A stretch of 64,000 nt of DNA, taken from Calliphora vicina. Taxonomy: Eukaryota; Arthropoda; Insecta; Diptera; Calliphoridae. The stretch is from NCBI RefSeq assembly GCF_958450345.1, contig NC_088781.1:125128431-125192430 (forward strand), given 5' to 3'. Below, piece after piece: positions 22,971 to 34,199 of the stretch. Position numbers and translations under genes: made by a program. The stretch's first letter is position 1, and every line of letters starts with the position of its first letter. The notes under the pieces were generated by a model. That model did no database searches, was not told the DNA's origin, and saw only the letters and a program-made list of their open reading frames with translations.

Positions 22971-24790
22971 TCTGCCTGTTTGCTTTTACATTCTTAAATA
23001 CGCCTTGACTTCATGTATGAAAACTGTATGAATTCGTCTTGCCTTCAAACCACCCAAATGTCAAACGAAAATTGTGACTTGAATAAACATTGACAGATTC
23101 TCCTAAATTCCTCTTATACTACGCCTCTGGCGATTTGTCATTTTTCCCAATTCACCACACAACATTAATTTATGCAAAAATATTAAATATTTAATGATGA
23201 AGAAAGAATATCATTATCAACAACCAAAATACACATTACATGACTGACTACATTTGATGACTTTACAAACGAATGTTGTAACAGGAAATAAAATGTAAGA
23301 AAAAAGATACCACAAACAAACAAAAAAATAAATACATTTAAATTGAGAAAAAGGGAACACAAACGGAACAAAGCTACGGCGGAAAAAGGAAACATTAAGC
23401 AAATATGGTGAAAAGGAAAGAAAAGGTGAACAAAATTATTCTGATTTATAAAGTTTTTATTCTTTAAAAAAATGAAAAAAATTAAAAATAATTAAATAAA
23501 TAACTACAATAATTAGCATAATTTACACCTTTTAAAGGTAGTACTCTTTTCTTGGAGTAATTATTTCTTTTGGCAAATTTGTTTTACTGGCTTAAAATTT
23601 TGTTCAACATTTTTGTAAATAATTTCTGCAATTTACCTTAGGGGCTTGAAAATACCAGTACAATAATATTTTTTTCAACTTTTTATTTTATTATTATAAC
23701 ACACAACAAATATTAAGGTTAATTTCGGGCACATGTAACAATATTTTGTGATTTCTTTCATTCGCTCTGAAGTACGTAGATTTTGCTTTAGGCACCAGCC
23801 TCTTTATATGATTTTTTGTTTAAAATATTTACAATTCAAAAGTAAAGAAGCAAAAGAATAACAATATACACAATTTTTGTGTTGCTGTGTTGAAAAGAAA
23901 CAACGTGCTCAAATTATTTATATTCTGTTATTGTACTTTATTATTTTAAGTATCCCCTTATAGCGTGAAGTATGGATTTTTTTTTGGTGGCTTTGAAAAC
24001 CAAATTTTGCACGCAATGTTAACAACAACAAACAAATATTTGGGTTTTTTTTTGGGTAGACATTAAGGTGAAATAAATTGAAAATTATTTAATGATAAAT
24101 AAAAATAATAGATAGAAAAAAAATGTGATAAAAATTCTTCGAAAAGAACATCAAAGAATTGTAACCCAATTTTCAGAGAACTAGCATAGAATAAATAACT
24201 AAATATTAATTAGGTGACGTTGTATTTGGTATTTCTTGAAAGTTTGAAAGAATTTTAAAAACCAAAGTTGGATTTATGTTAGTCTCACTCCCCAGGGGAA
24301 AAACTGCAATTTCTTCTGTTTTTGTAAAAAATTTACTATTAAAAAATCAGTTTTGCAATTTAATTTAAAATAATAGAAATGTGTACGTAATTGTCGTTGT
24401 AATGGGATATAAAAAACGGAAATTGATCAAAAAAGTTATTAAAATTTCCCAGGGCATTAACGTGTATCAGACCACTAGAACAAGAAATGTAGGAACAAAA
24501 TTAACATATTTTGAGAAATATTAAAATAAAAGCTTATTTTTACTTAAAATATATCCATATTTACTTGTATATGACTTTTTGTCTTTGTAGGATACCGTTA
24601 ACCTATTCGCAGGTATAACAAAAAAAAATATTTTTTTTAAAGGCCGTTACAAAACATTTTCAAATTTTTAAAATATTTGTTAAACAAATTTCATAATTTT
24701 TTGCTCATCTCATTGGGATTTATTGAGAATATAATAAGGAATAAAAATATAAAAAAAAATTTTGAAAATATCTCCAATAGTTTTTCCGTA
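22971..24790. other. AT-rich intergenic sequence
   Basis: No supported gene. The two overlapping Phe-rich minus open frames at 23183-23402 lack any family features. Confidence 0.45.
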
Positions 24791-25485
24791 TTTGGCCATA
24801 TTTTGGCGAATGAACTCAATTTCCTTACTGTTATGAATTTTAAGTAGAACATATTCAGAATATTATAGTCCAGATAATTCTAAATATACTCTGAAAGTTT
24901 TACTTAAATTGGAAAACGTTAAATCTTAAATCGTGAAGGTCAAAAGTAAAATTTTTCAATATTTGGAATTTCTAATTTAAAGATAGCGAAATATTATTTA
25001 TATTTGGGCCGATTTTGATGAAACTTAAGAAATTTATAATATGAAATCTAGTTTTTATAATAACAGCACAAAAATGGAAATTAACACTTAATGGCACTTG
25101 GGGTTAAAATGATACTAAAATTAAAATCGAAAAATACAGTCAATATGAATGGTGCAAATTTTAATGTTTTTTTATAATTAAATAAACTGAATCATTCAAG
25201 TTATTTTTTAAATTTAATAAATCAAAAGTACACTAACCTGTTAAGGGTTATTTTTCATCAAAATCGGTCCAAAAATAAATAATATTTCGCTATTTTTAAA
25301 TGAGAAATTCCAAATATTGAAAATTTTGAACTTTGACCTTCACGCTTAAAGGTTTAACGTTTTCCCATTCTAGTAAAACATTCAAAGTATATTCAGAATT
25401 TTCTGGACTATAATATTCTGAATAGGTTCTACTTAAAATTCATAACAGTAAGGAAATTGAGCTCATTCCCCAAAATATGGCCAAA
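24791..25485. repeat. Foldback (large inverted repeat), arms about 233 bp
   Basis: The left arm 24791-25024 and right arm 25253-25485 are reverse complements with scattered mismatches; matching blocks include CAATTTCCTTACTGTTATGA and ATTTGGAATTTCTAATTTA. The 228-bp loop shows no coding sequence. This may be a foldback-type element or a snap-back duplication. Transcribed, it would form a long hairpin RNA. Confidence 0.8.
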
Positions 25486-25848
25486 TGATAAAAATACAAA
25501 TTATTGTAGTGTAAAACCCCATTAAATAAGGATTCAACGATTGATAGGTGTAAATGTAAAGGGATTTCGTTGAAATTTAAAAGAAAATAGAAATGCAATT
25601 GCTGCGATTAATCCCCAATGTAAATAAATTCTATGTAATAAAACTTCATTAACAGAATTCAATAATATTTAAAACAAAGTAACGTTTTTTGTGTATCCTA
25701 TAAAATTTGTGAATTTAATTTGGAGTCAGCAATATATGATTTTTTTTTGTCAAATATATGATCAAAGGAAACTAAGTAAAATATAATTGTACGATTTTAG
25801 ATTGAATTGTATTAATCAAGACTTAAGGGATACATTTATACTCTTGAT

Positions 25849-26701
25849 CAGTGTTTACAAAACTAGACTACAAGTAGCAGTAGCAACGAAAAAACACAAG
25901 TAGTCTAGTTAAAAAATTAATAAAAACTCGGAGTCAATAATTACTACCACTACTGATACCTTCAGATTTTGGTAGCAGTAGTAATTTATTTTCTATTGGT
26001 ACCTTAAAAAAGAAAAAGTATTGATGTAGCAGTCATTAGTTTTTTATTAATTCTGCTACTTTTAAAATTTAGTAGTAATAGAAGTAGCAGTTGAGGTAGT
26101 AGAAGAAGTAGCAGTTGAAGTAGCAGCAAAGTAGCAGTTGATGTAGCAATAAAATAAGTCAAAAATAAAAATCTTCAGCCAAAAAAGTATATTATGTGTT
26201 GTTGTTGTGAATGTATATTTGTGTAAGTTGGTCGTGTGTAAACAAAAGTTCGGCTTTTTTGTTATACACACAGAAAACATGATCTTTCTGTTAGCAACAC
26301 GAACATCTGAGACGAATAAAAACGAATAATTCTTTCAAACTCTCTCAAATTAAAATCAACACACAGTGTTTAATTCTGTTAATTTTGGTGTTATGACTGA
26401 AGATTTTCTTTTTTGACTACTTTTATTGCTACCTTAACTGCTGCATCAACTGCTACCTTAAAAATTAAAACTCGATATAGAGCAGTAGCAATGATTTGTA
26501 TTTTTATGCTACCTACTCCATTTATGTTTTATTACTACTGCTCTGTTAAGAGTTTTATATTTTGAAGGCAGCAGTAGTTTTAAAAAAAAACAAGAAAACG
26601 AAAAAAGACAAATGCTACTGCTACCGCTACATACACTTTTTTGAAGCAGTAGTTGTAGCAACAGTTAAAAATTTGTTAGTTATCGAGCTTTTTAAACACT
26701 G
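25849..26701. mobile_element. hAT-like non-autonomous element with perfect 8-bp target duplication
   Basis: 853 bp. Left end CAGTGTTTACAAA, right end (reverse complement) CAGTGTTTAAAAA. Both sides carry CTCTTGAT (25841-25848 and 26702-26709), an exact 8-bp duplication. CAGTG ends with an 8-bp duplication are typical of hAT elements. The interior is full of GTAGCAGTA-type trinucleotide runs, on one strand in the left half (26041-26150) and as the complement in the right half (26400-26480). The 72-residue minus open frame within is not gene-like. No transposase. Confidence 0.85.
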
Positions 26702-26825
26702 CTCTTGATCTAATGATTTTAGGAACATATTTGCTCAATTCACAATCGTTGTAATGTAGTACCGCTGTAAAGCAAAAATATTTGTCAAACTAAATTTTTG
26801 AAAACTAAAACAAAGCTATTTAAAA

Positions 26826-27231
26826 ACAAGTAAGAGAGCTATATTCGACTGTGACGAATCTTATATACTCTTCACCAAATTATATTTCAAAATACAAATT
26901 TTAAATATTTTTAGGTAAACAAAAATTTTTTTTTTCCAAAGTTGTTTTTTTTTAATTTTTTGGGAAAAAATTTTTTCGAATTGCTGATTTTAAAAAGGAA
27001 ACTTTTCGAAAGCATGTCTGACAGAATTATTGTAGATTTGGATCCCAAATATATCTGGGGTCTTCAGAAAATTGATTTCAACAGACAGACAGACGGACAT
27101 GGCTTAATCGACTCCGCTATCTATAAGGATCCAGAATATATATACTTTATAGGGTCGGAAATGAAAAATGTAGAAATTACAAACGGAATGACAAACTTAT
27201 ATATACCCTTCTCACGAAGGTGAAGGGTATA
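26826..27231 (+). mobile_element. Mini-me-type element, copy 4
   Basis: Starts ACAAGTAAGAGAGCTATATT, carries CAGACAGACAGACGGACATG and the TCGACTCCGCTATCTATAAG core, and ends CACGAAGGTGAAGGGTATAA. The 93-residue open frame at 26942-27223 runs through the element core and is not a gene. Confidence 0.82.
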
Positions 27232-27405
27232 ACAAGTAAGACAGCTATATTCGGCTGTGCCGAATCTTATATACCCTTCACCAAATTATACTTCAAAATA
27301 CAAATTTTAAATATTTTTAGGTAAACAAAATTGAATTTTTTTCCAAAGTTGTTTTTTTTTTATTTTTTGAAAAAAAAATTTTCGAATTGTATTTTGAATT
27401 TACAT
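27231..27405 (+). mobile_element. Mini-me-type element, copy 5, truncated and in tandem
   Basis: A second head (AACAAGTAAGACAGCTATAT, GGCTGTGCCGAATCTTATAT) begins exactly where copy 4 ends, sharing the GGGTATAACAAG junction. It stops after the A/T body without the core or tail. Confidence 0.75.
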
Positions 27406-27567
27406 ACATCGATACAAAACCGGTTGTGAATTGGGCAATTGTTAAAAGGGTTCGTAAGCCGCTGGGCAAAAATTAGAATTTAGTTTTTCTAATAAAGCTA
27501 CTATTACTAATACTACATTTTTTGGGGATTTACTCAAACATTCTTAAGCCAGTAACCACTACTCATA

Positions 27568-28757
27568 TTTTGATGTATTGAAAATATTTTAAACATATTT
27601 ATATGTATAATTTAATCAATCAATATTATTTTCTAATAACTATAACTTTAAACAAAAATATTGTTTATCTAGGCCTATAATTATGTTTAAACATTTTTTT
27701 TGTTTTCTAAATTCAAAGCCTCCAGCATATTATGTTTGATTAACAAAAAATTATTTTTTAATAGAATTTTTATTTTTCTATATTAATTCTTTATTTTTAT
27801 ACCCACCGCCAAAAAAGATGGAAGGTATATTGATTTTGTTATTGCGTTTGTAACACATTAAAATATTTGTCGCAAAACCATATTTGTACATAAATTCTGG
27901 GTCCTAAATAGTTTCTAGGACAATATAACAATGTCCGTCTGTCTGTCTATCTGTATGTTGAAAACAGGATAGAGCCCAAACGAAAGGAGCTAGCTGTCAG
28001 AAATTTTCCACAGATACTTTTGATAAGGTTTGTTTTGAAAATGGTTAATATTGGTCCATGATTTCAACTAGGTCCTATACAAATCTCCCCTCGGAATATT
28101 ATTTGAGAAGTCATAAATATTTTTAATATGCTGCAATACTGATAAAATACTCTGAAATTATATTATAAAGTATGGCGAAAATCGGTCAACATTAAACATT
28201 GACCCACTATAAAAAAAAAAATCAGAACATGTGGACTATAAGTTTATTCTACAAAAATTATCTACTCAAAATGCCCTTTCAGAATTATAGGGTCGTTTTT
28301 CGTTTTCTGTTCCAATTAAAAAGTCTCAATTTGATCGACAGTGTAATTAATATCGTGATGAAATTGGATAAAAACAAGTTTTATATGAACCTAAATCTAT
28401 ATGTGAGGATGGGTCCATAATTGGACCTACTCCCCATATAATCCCTATATCAGAAAAATATTTTATTGTCACATATTGCTGGAGGGTATACAAGATTCGG
28501 CACAGCCGAATATAACACTCTTACTTGTTATGTATTGGAAATATTTTAAACATATTTATATGTATAATTTAATCAATCAACTATATTTTCTAATAATTAT
28601 AACTTCAAAAAAATAGTTTATAAAGGCCTATAATTATGTTTAACTATTTTTTTTTAAATTCAAGCCTCTAGCATTTTATGTTCGATTAACAAAAAATCAT
28701 GTTTTTAATAGATTTTTTTCTATTTATCGAAATTAATTCTTTATTTTTTTATATTAT
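27568..28757. repeat. Direct repeats of about 220 bp flanking a mini-me-like insert
   Basis: 27568-27797 and 28532-28757 share long blocks, for example AAATATTTTAAACATATTTA, GGCCTATAATTATGTTTAA and TTTTTAATAGA, at perhaps 85-90% identity by eye. They enclose the element at 27799-28527. LTR-like in arrangement, but no TG..CA ends, primer site or coding sequence was seen. Confidence 0.65.
27799..28527. mobile_element. Divergent mini-me-like element (second subfamily)
   Basis: Begins ACCCACCGCCAAAAAAGATG and GGAAGGTATATTG, has GTCCGTCTGTCTGTCTATCT and ends GGAGGGTATACAAGATTCGG, CACAGCCGAATATAACACTC and TTACTTG. The tail matches the other copies but the head and body differ, so it is a separate subfamily. 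The 73-residue open frame at 28199-28420 lies in the body and is not gene-like. Confidence 0.65.
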
Positions 28758-30599
28758 GTATGTATTTCTTTTTAATAATGTAATTAACAACTAGCTGTTG
28801 ATAAATTGCTAGTAATCTTTTATGTTAATATATAAAATTAAATAAAAAAAAATATCATACACTCCTCTATTGAAAAACATAACAGAAGGTTAATGTACCG
28901 GAGCAGAAAAAAAATTTCTCATGAATTTTTTTATATAAATATAAAGAATTTCTAAAAATTATTTAGTTTGCGATTTAAAAGTTGATGTAAGCTTAAATAT
29001 GGCTTTAGGACTTACTTAATGTTGGAATTTAAATTAATTTTAAAACAAAATTCTAAGAATTTAAAGTATGTTTGATTGTACTTTTAATTTGAAATGGGTT
29101 ACCTAAATTTGTGTGTAAAGATTCACTTAAATATACCCATTATTAGAATGTTGTTAAAGGTTTTTATTTCATGTTTTTTTAATTCGTTTTTTAGTTCTAA
29201 ATTTATTTAACAGATTTTATAAGATACTTTTAACTAAATTGATTTTAATCTAGCTGAAATTCTAAAGAAAGTAATAAAATTAAAAGCAGAACATTTATGT
29301 ATCTAAAGGAGTATTAAAACTTTGGAATAGAAATGAGCATTAAAGACAAAAGCTACATTTAAATAATAATATAATTTTTTAATAACTTTACTGGAATTTT
29401 CGAAACAAAATTTTCATTATAAAAAATTGCGTGTATGACTTTCTAAATAAAAGCTAAACATTTGAAAAAATCCCGTATTTTTAAGTCATATACCCAATAG
29501 TTTCTGGATTTAGTAAGTCTCTTTAAATGATTATCAGTGTTTGAAAATTATACTTTAACTGGACACCGAAATAACTTAAAACCCGTTACAATTAAAATAT
29601 CGTTACCGCAATAAGCACAATTATCCGAAAAGTTTCTTTAACCGTTTCGATTCGGTGACTAACAGTGTTTAAGAATATCTTAATTAAATGTTGAATATTT
29701 TAAAAACAAAGTTTTTGAAAAATGTATGTAAATATTTAAAAACGCTTTAACAAATTGCCAAATATTAACATATTAATTAAAACAATAGTATAATTCAAAC
29801 ATTTATCATCGAAAACTGTTGAAATACCCTACAGTGAGTATATGAGCAAATCATTTTTATTTTAAAATTATAAAATTTATTTTCATGAGTGATTTTCGGA
29901 AATGGGTTGTATATGTATTAATATATTAATGCTCGTTAAAGGAATTTTCGGATGGACCGATCGCCATGAAATTAGATCGTGTGATTTCTTTCTACATTAA
30001 ACTTATTTGTGTCGAATGTTTTCTGGATAAATCGACTCAGAAAGTGATTATGAATCGATACTTTAAGGTAGATGAGCACAAACTTTTGAACTTTTTTTTT
30101 TGAACTTATACATGCTGGTTGTATGCTTTGTAGGACAAACATGTTGTTAGTCAATATAACAAAAAATTGTTTGATTTGAATACGTTAGTATATAAACATA
30201 GGTATATATACAGCTGAATTTAATAAATAGAAAATAAATAACATTAGGGTCTTATTGATTTAAGTTGGCGCACGCATTGTTGTGTTTATTTTTAAAATGT
30301 TTTATTAAAAAGCCTAAAAAAAATAAATTCATGCTGAACAAATAATAAACACATGTTTCAAATCAAATATGTCTGTATGTACTTACGAATTCAAATATTT
30401 AATTATAATGGAGGAGTTAGAACGTACCTGTAACAAGAAGAAATAAAAGAAAATAATTAATTTAAAATAACAATAATAATAAAGCAAGAATATTAAATAA
30501 TTTAAAAGTATTTAAAAATGTTTTCAAATAAATTTTAAATTTTACTAATTTAAAAAAATTTTAGTATTAAGAATTTTTTAAAAAGTATTTAAATTTTCA
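28758..30599. other. AT-rich intergenic sequence
   Basis: No supported feature. The 60-residue open frame at 29972-30154 is not recognisable. Confidence 0.45.
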
Positions 30600-31470
30600 A
30601 CTAATTCTAGTAAAACCAAAAACAAATTCAAATTTTTTAAAATTTCTCTTAGTAAAAAATTCCCAAGAGAGGAAATTATTGTTGTGCAATATTTTCTAAA
30701 CAATTTTATGGCGTTTAGTTTTCAGTACAATTTAGTGTAATTTATAAAAATATCGAAAAATAAAATTAAATGTCCCAATTAGGGAAATTTAAGCATTAAT
30801 GAATTTTTTTAAACTATTTCCCTAAATTTCCCTTGTTTCCCTACAAGGGAAATTTTTATATTACAAAATTTTTTTTGGAAATTTTTATGGCGTTTTGTTT
30901 TATTTGAATGTAATTAAACAAATATTGAAAAAAATGTAAATATAAATTAAATTTCCCTCGATTAAAAAAATTGCCATTTAGGGAAATTTTAGTATTACTG
31001 ATTTTTTTTTTAATTATTTTTATTTCTGTTTATTTTTAATGTAAGTACTAAATATTTTTAAATTTCCCTTGATAGAAAAAATTTCCCTACATGGGAAATT
31101 TTAATTTTTCTATATTTTTTAAAATTTGTATGACTTTTTGTTTTATTGAGTGTAATTAAAAAAATTTTGGAACAAATGTTAAAATTTCTCTGGTGTAAAA
31201 AATTTCCTTTTTAGGGAAATTTTAATTTTAAGAAATTTCTTAAAGTTTTACTTTCATTATAAGTACTTTCAAATTATATATAAGAATTGTACTGAAATTT
31301 TTAAAATTCCCCTTGAAGGAAATTTTTATTATCAATTTTTTTTACTTTTGTTTTTAAAAAATTTCAAATTTCACTTGTTTCAAAAAATTTTGTTTTTATT
31401 TTTTATGACTTTGGTTTTATTTACGTATTTAAAAAAATTCAAATTTCACGTCTAGGGAAATTTCGTATTA
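30600..31470. repeat. TTTCCC/GGGAAA palindrome-rich region, part 1
   Basis: Recurrent AAATTTCCCTT and AGGGAAATTT motifs, often paired as short palindromes a few bases to tens of bases apart, in otherwise A/T-only DNA. No coding sequence. The region continues on the far side of mini-me-type copy 7. Confidence 0.6.
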
Positions 31471-31481
31471 AATAATTTTTA

Positions 31482-32178
31482 AACAAGTAAGAGTGCTATA
31501 TTCGGCTGTGCCGAATCTTATATACCCTTCACCAAATTATACTTCAAAATAAAAATTTTAAATATTTTTAGGTAACAAAATTTACTTTTTTCCAAGGTTG
31601 TTTTTTAATTTTTTGGAAATTTTTTTTTTAAATTTTTTAAATTAAAAATTTTTTTTTTTAAATTTTAAAGTTTAATTTTTTGTTTTTAAAATATGTTTTT
31701 AATATTTAGCGAAAAAAACTTTTGGTGAAAAAAAAATCTGTTTCAAAAATATTTTTCGATTTGGCCTATTGTAGGTCCAACTTACTATGGTCTTATATAC
31801 GTCATTGTAAAGGTCTTTGAAATATCTATCATTAGATATCCATATTGTCTTAGTAAACCAGATATACATAAGTCAAAAAATAGGTAAAAAATCGAGGTTG
31901 TCTTGGTTTCTTGTATCTCAGCCATTTGTGGACTTATTTTCTCGATTTTAAATCGCAACCGAGCCAGAAGAATTACGGAGATATTGATATATGAATCGTG
32001 TATGTAAGTTATTTGGGGGCTTCGGAAATTTGATTTCAACAGACAGACGGACAGACAGAAAGACGGACATGGCTTAATCGACTCCGCTATCTATAAGGAT
32101 CCAGAATATATATACTTTATAAGGTCGGAATTACAAACTTATATCTATATACCCTTCTCACGAAGGTGAAGGGTATAA
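31482..32178 (+). mobile_element. Mini-me-type element, copy 7
   Basis: Starts AACAAGTAAGAGTGCTATAT and ends CACGAAGGTGAAGGGTATAA. Contains ACAGACGGACAGACAGAAAG, the TTAATCGACTCCGCTATCTA core and GGATCCAGAATATATATA. It is inserted in the TTTCCC/GGGAAA region. The minus open frame at 31785-32039 is within the element. Confidence 0.82.
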
Positions 32179-32219
32179 AAATAGTTTTAATTGTAGCTTA
32201 ATTTTATTGTAAATAAAAA

Positions 32220-32560
32220 ATATTCACCAAAATTTTGAAAATTTCCTTTGATTAACAAATACCCAATGAGGTACATTTTAGCTTTCAAATATTTGCCGAA
32301 AAATTTGATGCACTTATGTTTTAAAAAGTGTGCCTTCCTCTTAGGGAAATTTAATCATTAAGGAATTTTGAAAAAAATTATTTTAATTGTTGTTTAATTT
32401 TAATGTATATAAAAAATGTGTATTAAAATTTTTCAAATTTCCCTTAGGAGGCAAAGTTTTCAATATTTCCGAAAAATCCTATGGCATTTTATTTTATTAA
32501 CCCCCATTAATACTATTTTTAAGATTTCCCTTTTAGATTTAAATTTAAGGAATCTTATTA
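32220..32560. repeat. TTTCCC/GGGAAA region resumes after the mini-me-type insertion
   Basis: TTTCCCTT and AGGGAAATTT motifs continue in the same spacing style as before the element, supporting insertion of copy 7 into an existing repeat field. Confidence 0.5.
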
Positions 32561-32935
32561 TTTATTCACTTGAAACTATTATATTTGTCAATTAATAAAA
32601 CGAATCACTTATTTAAAATAAAAATTTACCTTACAACATTTTCTGAATTTGCTATGTTTTTATATTTTATGAGACACTGTTCCTTCTTAAAGTTCTATAA
32701 AGCAGTTATTACAACTGTCAGCTGTGACTTTATGACATCTAATGCCGTCATTTATAGGGGCAAACTAACTACAAATTCAAGATTTGCTGTCACCAGGAAA
32801 TTTCTAACAATGTATAGTTTGTGGTTTAAATAGTTTTTCTTGTTATGTCATTTGTAAACACGTAATTAATTTTGTTTAATGTTTAACAATTTTGTTCTTT
32901 AAACAAGTGTGTGTGCTTTTTTTTAAACAGAAACC

Positions 32936-33037
32936 CATAGAATGAGAGAAAAACTCAAAAATTCACACATACAAGTGTGTGTTTTTGTTGTCAAACTGTT
33001 TCTCTATTTACGTTTTTTGACAGAAGAGTATCCTATG
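32936..33037. mobile_element. Possible degraded MITE related to the CATAGAG family
   Basis: Left CATAGAATGAGAGAAAAACTC, inside ACACATACAAGTGTGTGTTT, right TTTTTTGACAGAAGAG and CTATG. The order resembles the 4462-4648 element, but the ends are imperfect and there is no target duplication. Confidence 0.35.
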
Positions 33038-34199
33038 GTATGTCTTGCTATTTGTTTGAAAATTGTTTATTTATCTGTCATTGTGGGGTTTTAATTTTTT
33101 TTTTATTGTTTTGTAAAGTTTATATTGTTTTTTTTTTATAAACCTCTTTCTTTATTAATAAATTTTTTTGTATATTTCTTCTTAAATTCTCTTGGATATG
33201 GTGTAATTTTGTTAAATTCTTTTCCCAACCACACAGAAAGTGTAAAGAAAAGAAAGAATTTATAAAGATGAAAATTGATGTCAAGTCAATATTTAAATAG
33301 TTGTTCATATTATTATTTTCTTTTAGTTTAATGTCTTGATAAACACAACTGAAATATTTGAAAACTGAGAGAGAAGAAATTGAGAAAAATTGTAATCTTT
33401 ATTGGCAAAAGGAATTTGTTGAAAGATGTTCTGGGGAAATCAAATATTTACTATTTGAACAAGAATAATGAGAAATATAAAATGTAAATGATTTCAATAA
33501 AGGAAAGGAAATATTTTTTACAGAATTTCTTTAAAATTATTTTCGATGAGTTGGGAACTTCCATTATATTTCTCTTAAATTTGTGAGTAAATTTAGAGAA
33601 GATTTTACTGAAAATTGTCTGAAATAAAATGAATTTTTGCAGTTTTGAAAAACTCTTGATTTTTAAGGGGGAACATTTGAAACATATTTATTATATATTG
33701 TGGAAGAGGGAGTTCAAGTGGAAAACATCAAGCTTCTATCAATCGTGTATTCCAAAATTCCTATTACTTTTTATCAATCTCCCCTATTTTTCTGTGTAAA
33801 TATATACTTTGTAATGATAAATATTATTAGTTTGTCTGATAACGAATTTATCACAATTAATTTTCCCCATAAACTGTGTTTTATTTTTAATTTTGATTTC
33901 ATATCATAAAGAAGAAAACTTTTCTATGACATATCAATTAGGCGAGTGTTAAAGTTTGTTATAATTTGAATTGTTTTCGAACACGTAACAAATAAATTAA
34001 TGTCAAGACAACAACATTGTAGTTAATATTTCTTCGTGGTAATTAAAGAAAGCAGCAATTTGCTATAAAACAAATAATGATGGAAAACAAAGTTACACAA
34101 ACAACACTAAATAAATAAAATAAAAGTTAATTGAAGATAATATCAGTGGGAAAATACATGAAGTAAAATAAATTATTAAAATATTTTAACAAAAATAAA
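33038..34199. other. AT-rich intergenic sequence
   Basis: Small open frames at 33120 and 33700 have no recognisable family features. Confidence 0.45.

Noticed and set aside
27568..28757. LTR retrotransposon
   Set aside because: Direct repeats lack TG..CA ends, and there is no primer-binding site, polypurine tract or gag/pol coding.
32570..32833. 87-residue open frame
   Set aside because: No recognisable domain, no splice or promoter support, and biased AT-rich codon content.
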